Made by a program: the position numbers and the translations under genes. Shown here one piece after another: positions 20,180 to 22,859 of a stretch of DNA of 22,859 nt (its first letter is position 1; each line of letters opens with the position of its first letter). The notes beneath the pieces are model-generated. The model was not told the DNA's origin. It ran no database searches and worked only from the letters and a program-made list of their open reading frames with translations. The stretch covers positions 1-22,859 of the forward strand of contig JBAWAP010000039.1 in assembly GCA_049589355.1 (NCBI GenBank), in the 5' to 3' direction. The DNA is from JBAWAP01 sp049589355 (lineage in GTDB: Bacteria; Chloroflexota; Anaerolineae; VGOG01).

Positions 20180-22564
20180 ATGAACTCTAAATACCTGCAG
20201 ACCCTCGAATTGCCTAAGATATTGGAGCGCCTGGCGCAACACGCCTCCTTTTCTGCCAGTCAGGAGTTGGCCTTGCGCTTGCAGCCCTCCCCTGACCTCG
20301 ATGAGGCGATAAGACGACAGGGGGAGACCAGTGAGGCCAGAGCCCTCCTCGATGCCAGAGCTGATGTCTCCCTGGGTGGGGCTCGGGATGTGCGCCCTCT
20401 GGTGGACAGAGCGGAGCACGGTGCCATTCTGGTGCCTGGCGAGCTCTTGGAGGTCCACGACACCCTAGTCAGCGGGCGAACCCTGCGCCGGGCTATCACC
20501 CGCTTGAAGGAACAGTTTCCCCTTTTGGGAAGCATTGCCGGAAGGATCGAGGAGTGCCCTAGCGCTATTGCGGAGATCGCCCGCTGCATTAACGACCGGG
20601 CCGAAGTGGTGGATGGAGCCAGCCCGAATCTAGCCCGCATTCGCCGCGAGATGAGGGAAGCCCACCAGAGGCTTATGGCCAAGCTGGAGAGGATCGTGTC
20701 CTCTCCCTTCAATGCCGCCTTTCTCCAGGAGGCCTTCGTTACCCAGCGGGGCGGACGCTACGTCATCCCCCTCAAGGCCGACTTCAAAGGGCGCATCCTA
20801 GGTATCGTCCACGACCAATCAGCCAGTGGTGCCACCATCTTCATCGAGCCCCTCTCCACCGTCGAGCTGAACAACCGCTGGCGAGAGCTGCAATTGGAAG
20901 AGGAGCGGGAGGTACAGCGCATCCTGGCCGAGCTCTCCAGCCTGGTGGGCGAGGAGGGCGAGTTCATCAAGCGCACGGTTGAAGCTCTGGCTCAGCTTGA
21001 CCTGGCCTTCGCCAAAGCAAGGTATGCAGCGGAGATCGAAGGGATTGAGCCCACACTGGTCGCCTTTAGAAAAGTGGCTAGCGGTCTGCACCCTGGATCC
21101 AGCATCCAACTGATCAAAGCTCGTCACCCACTGATTGACCCGGCCAAGGTGGTGCCCATTGATGTCTACCTGGACGATGATTATTTCATCCTGGTCATCA
21201 CCGGGCCCAACACCGGTGGCAAAACCGTTTCCCTCAAGACGGTGGGACTCCTGGCTTTGATGGCCCAGTGCGGCCTGGCTATACCTGCCGCTGAAGGATC
21301 TACCATCTCTGTTTTCAGCAACATCTATGCTGACATCGGCGACGAGCAGTCCATCGAGCAGAGCCTGTCCACCTTCTCGGCTCACATAACCAACGTCATT
21401 AACATCCTGGGCCAGGTCGAAGAGCGCTCCCTCCTTCTGTTGGACGACCTGGGGGCCGGCACGGACCCCGGCGAGGGGTCGGCTATAGCCAGGGCCTTGC
21501 TCTCCCACTTGCTGCGACGGCGGATCACGACTTTTGTCTCCACCCATTACCCAGAGTTGAAAATCTACGCCCACACTACGCCGGGGGTGGAAAACGCCTG
21601 CGTGGAGTTCGACCTGGAGACCCTCTCCCCCACCTACGAGCTGAGCATCGGCTTGCCTGGTCGCAGCAATGCTTTCGCCATCGCCAGACGCCTGGGTCTC
21701 CCGCCTGAGATCGTGAGCGAAGCCCAGAGCCTGGTCTCGTCTGAGAGCCTGGAAACGGAGAGTCTGCTCGCCGAGATCAAGCAGGCTCACCAGGAAGCTC
21801 TGGCCGCTCAGGAGGTAGCAGGGTCCGCCCAGCGTCGGGCGAAAGATCTGGAGAGAGAGCTACGTCAGGAGTTAGCTGACATTGAGAAAACAAGGCATGA
21901 GATACTGAGCGCCGCTCGTGACGAGGCCCAACGGGAGCTCGAGGAGATGCGTGCCGAGCTGAGGAAAATCAGAACTGGACTAGGGATGACCACAGTCACG
22001 CGGGAATGGGTGGCCCAAGCTGAGGATGCACTGGCATCATTGGAGCCCAAGCCCGTCGAGCCCATCGTCCAGCCGCGCTTTGAGCCCCAGGAGGCACTGA
22101 GCCTGGGCGACACTGTATGGGTAGCGGGCCTGGAGGCCACTGGCGAGATCACGGAACTCTCAGGAGACGAGGTCGAGGTCCAGGTGGGTTCTTTCCGCAT
22201 CAGAGCTAAAATGGGGGACTTAGAATTGCGGCAGAAAGCCGCTCACCCTTCGACGGGGCTCAGGGCAGGCCCTGAGGTCAGGGAGCGAGTGGTGAGCGTC
22301 CCCAGGGTCTCCTCGCCCGGTCTGGAACTGAACCTGCGGGGACAGACGACTGAGGAAGTGTTGCCTCGCCTGGATAAGTACCTGAACGATGCTTACCTGG
22401 CGGGGCTGCCGCAGGTGCGCATCATCCACGGCAAAGGAACGGGGACGCTCCGTCGCGTCGTGTGCGACTTCGTAACAAGCCACCCCCTGGTAGCCTCCTT
22501 TCGGCCTGGGGACGAATATGAGGGCGGCGAAGGCGCAACTGTAGTGAAGTTAGTCTCTAGGTAA
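20180..22564 (+). CDS. mutS2: Endonuclease MutS2
   Basis: This 794-residue protein has MutS core and lever helices (1-330, with the clamp-like REVQRILAELSSLVGEE), then the ATPase domain with Walker A GPNTGGKT (342-349), DIGDEQSIEQSLSTFSAH (the MutS signature), LLLLDDLGAGTDP (Walker B) and STHYPELK. A long coiled coil (about 510-600) and a small beta domain follow. The C-terminal Smr nuclease domain contains LNLRGQTTEEV and IIHGKGTGTLR. MutS2 limits recombination and rescues collided ribosomes in some bacteria. GAGGAAAG precedes ATG 20180; an upstream start adding six residues is less likely. The linker before Smr holds the repeat-derived string HPSTGLRAGP. Confidence 0.95.
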   Translation: MNSKYLQTLELPKILERLAQHASFSASQELALRLQPSPDLDEAIRRQGETSEARALLDARADVSLGGARDVRPLVDRAEHGAILVPGELLEVHDTLVSGRTLRRAITRLKEQFPLLGSIAGRIEECPSAIAEIARCINDRAEVVDGASPNLARIRREMREAHQRLMAKLERIVSSPFNAAFLQEAFVTQRGGRYVIPLKADFKGRILGIVHDQSASGATIFIEPLSTVELNNRWRELQLEEEREVQRILAELSSLVGEEGEFIKRTVEALAQLDLAFAKARYAAEIEGIEPTLVAFRKVASGLHPGSSIQLIKARHPLIDPAKVVPIDVYLDDDYFILVITGPNTGGKTVSLKTVGLLALMAQCGLAIPAAEGSTISVFSNIYADIGDEQSIEQSLSTFSAHITNVINILGQVEERSLLLLDDLGAGTDPGEGSAIARALLSHLLRRRITTFVSTHYPELKIYAHTTPGVENACVEFDLETLSPTYELSIGLPGRSNAFAIARRLGLPPEIVSEAQSLVSSESLETESLLAEIKQAHQEALAAQEVAGSAQRRAKDLERELRQELADIEKTRHEILSAARDEAQRELEEMRAELRKIRTGLGMTTVTREWVAQAEDALASLEPKPVEPIVQPRFEPQEALSLGDTVWVAGLEATGEITELSGDEVEVQVGSFRIRAKMGDLELRQKAAHPSTGLRAGPEVRERVVSVPRVSSPGLELNLRGQTTEEVLPRLDKYLNDAYLAGLPQVRIIHGKGTGTLRRVVCDFVTSHPLVASFRPGDEYEGGEGATVVKLVSR
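22246..22276. repeat. CCCTTCGAC..GGCTCAGGGC repeat, copy 2 (in mutS2)
   Basis: CCCTTCGACGGGGCTCAGGG is followed by CAGG and then CCCTGAG. CTCAGGG (22259-22265) and CCCTGAG (22270-22276) form a perfect 7-bp hairpin with a four-base loop. The element is read in frame as HPSTGLRAGPEV. Confidence 0.75.
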
Positions 22565-22569
22565 AACTG

Positions 22570-22584
22570 CCTCACCTTGTGGGG
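22570..22584 (+). terminator. Weak hairpin after mutS2
   Basis: CCTCAC and GTGGGG can pair (one G-U) around a three-base loop, six bases past the stop. No T-run follows, so this is at best a weak terminator. Confidence 0.25.
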
Positions 22585-22624
22585 TCACAAAACAGCGCCC
22601 ACTGCAAAGGAGATCAAGAGACGA

Positions 22625-22858
22625 TCACTCTTCGCCGATTTCGAACTTGACAAGATCCTTGCCCCATGTTATAATATGAACGTTCACACTCATCGTTCGC
22701 TTATTTTTAGACCCAAATCTGAATTTAACCACAACATATAGTGTGGGAACAACTATCGGTACACAAGACGGATCGGAAAGTGTCTTTCCATGCTGTTCCA
22801 AGACGGCATTTTGCGGCATAGACCACAAGATGTTGTATGGTCTAATTCGGGAATACAC
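22625..22858 (-). CDS. Possible partial CDS entering from the right edge
   Basis: A 77-codon minus-strand frame ends at 22625 and remains open to the window edge, so it could be the C-terminal part of a longer gene convergent with mutS2. It ends VNVHIITWGKDLVKFEIGEE, which looks protein-like, but no family is recognised. The base composition is clearly more AT-rich than the rest of the window, suggesting transferred DNA. A full-consensus promoter on the opposite strand lies inside it, which argues against the reading. Confidence 0.3.
   Translation of the reverse strand: MYSRIRPYNILWSMPQNAVLEQHGKTLSDPSCVPIVVPTLYVVVKFRFGSKNKRTMSVNVHIITWGKDLVKFEIGEE
22647..22675 (+). promoter_or_regulatory. Full-consensus sigma70-type promoter reading to the right
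   Basis: TTGACA (22647-22652) and TATAAT (22670-22675) match the consensus at all twelve positions with a 17-base spacer. The transcript would start near 22682 and run off the window. A plus-strand frame from ATG 22790 (MLFQDGILRHRPQDVVWS) is open to the edge. Confidence 0.65.
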
Positions 22859-22859
22859 A

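Noticed and set aside
20819..21790. A 323-codon open frame on the minus strand
   Set aside because: It lies fully opposite the MutS2 ATPase domain and shows no family features.
22678..22704. LexA/SOS box (GAACGTTC and GTTCGC near the promoter)
   Set aside because: GAAC and GTTC lack the four-base spacer of the Gram-positive LexA box, and the match is too short.

Overview
The window is a high-GC bacterial chromosomal segment, most likely from an anaerobic or thermotolerant member of the Chloroflexota (Anaerolineae-like). The main clue is a large secreted protein with a long Thr-Pro linker and an embedded YLPLIAK motif, a style typical of that phylum. Palindromic CCCTTCGACAGGCTCAGG-type repeats also fit. 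No rRNA, tRNA, CRISPR array or insertion sequence was seen. The taxonomic call is inference.

Positions 64-9606 (+) hold one tightly packed run of about seventeen genes, many with ATGA/GTGA overlaps. In order it encodes: a Gly/Arg-rich zinc ribbon, a metallo-beta-lactamase-fold hydrolase, a DUF59/MIP18 protein, a DUF1847 protein, two MinD-type ATPases carrying inserted 2[4Fe-4S] domains, two small DUF5320-type proteins, two NifX/NifB-like cofactor-binding proteins, a methyltransferase, a C_GCAxxG_C_C redox protein, a CoA-binding protein, a 2[4Fe-4S] ferredoxin, a CooT-like nickel protein, a small helical protein, TrmO and a radical SAM protein. The ATPase-ferredoxin plus NifX-like combination resembles the 'orange protein' (ORP) loci of sulfate reducers. 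I infer an uncharacterised system for handling or inserting a metal-sulfur cofactor. No nitrogenase structural gene is present.

The most striking item is the C_GCAxxG_C_C gene at 6472-6918. It has one in-frame TGA exactly where the family has its first conserved cysteine. Twelve bases downstream sits a 9-bp hairpin with a GUG triloop, placed like a bacterial SECIS. I read it as a selenoprotein rather than a pseudogene.

Positions 9572-13847 (+) carry a second methyltransferase, a possible 35-residue Cys-rich ORF, a TauE/SafE permease, an ABC-2 exporter pair and an exonuclease III. The ABC ATPase gene has a perfect 67-bp tandem duplication at its 5' end that shifts the frame and breaks the original start. 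A truncated FmdB-like start follows at 13945.

Positions 14117-19831 (-) hold argS with its own sigma70-type promoter, the secreted glycoside-hydrolase-like protein, and an unrecognised protein with a near-consensus promoter. Divergent from these is mutS2 (20180-22564, +). The last 295 bases are AT-richer and hold a full-consensus promoter reading right and an open frame on the minus strand.

Short low-complexity or palindromic repeats of at least seven kinds are scattered through the window. Several lie inside genes and are read through in frame (both MinD genes, exonuclease III, mutS2), or supply the first or last codons of a gene (the secreted hydrolase).
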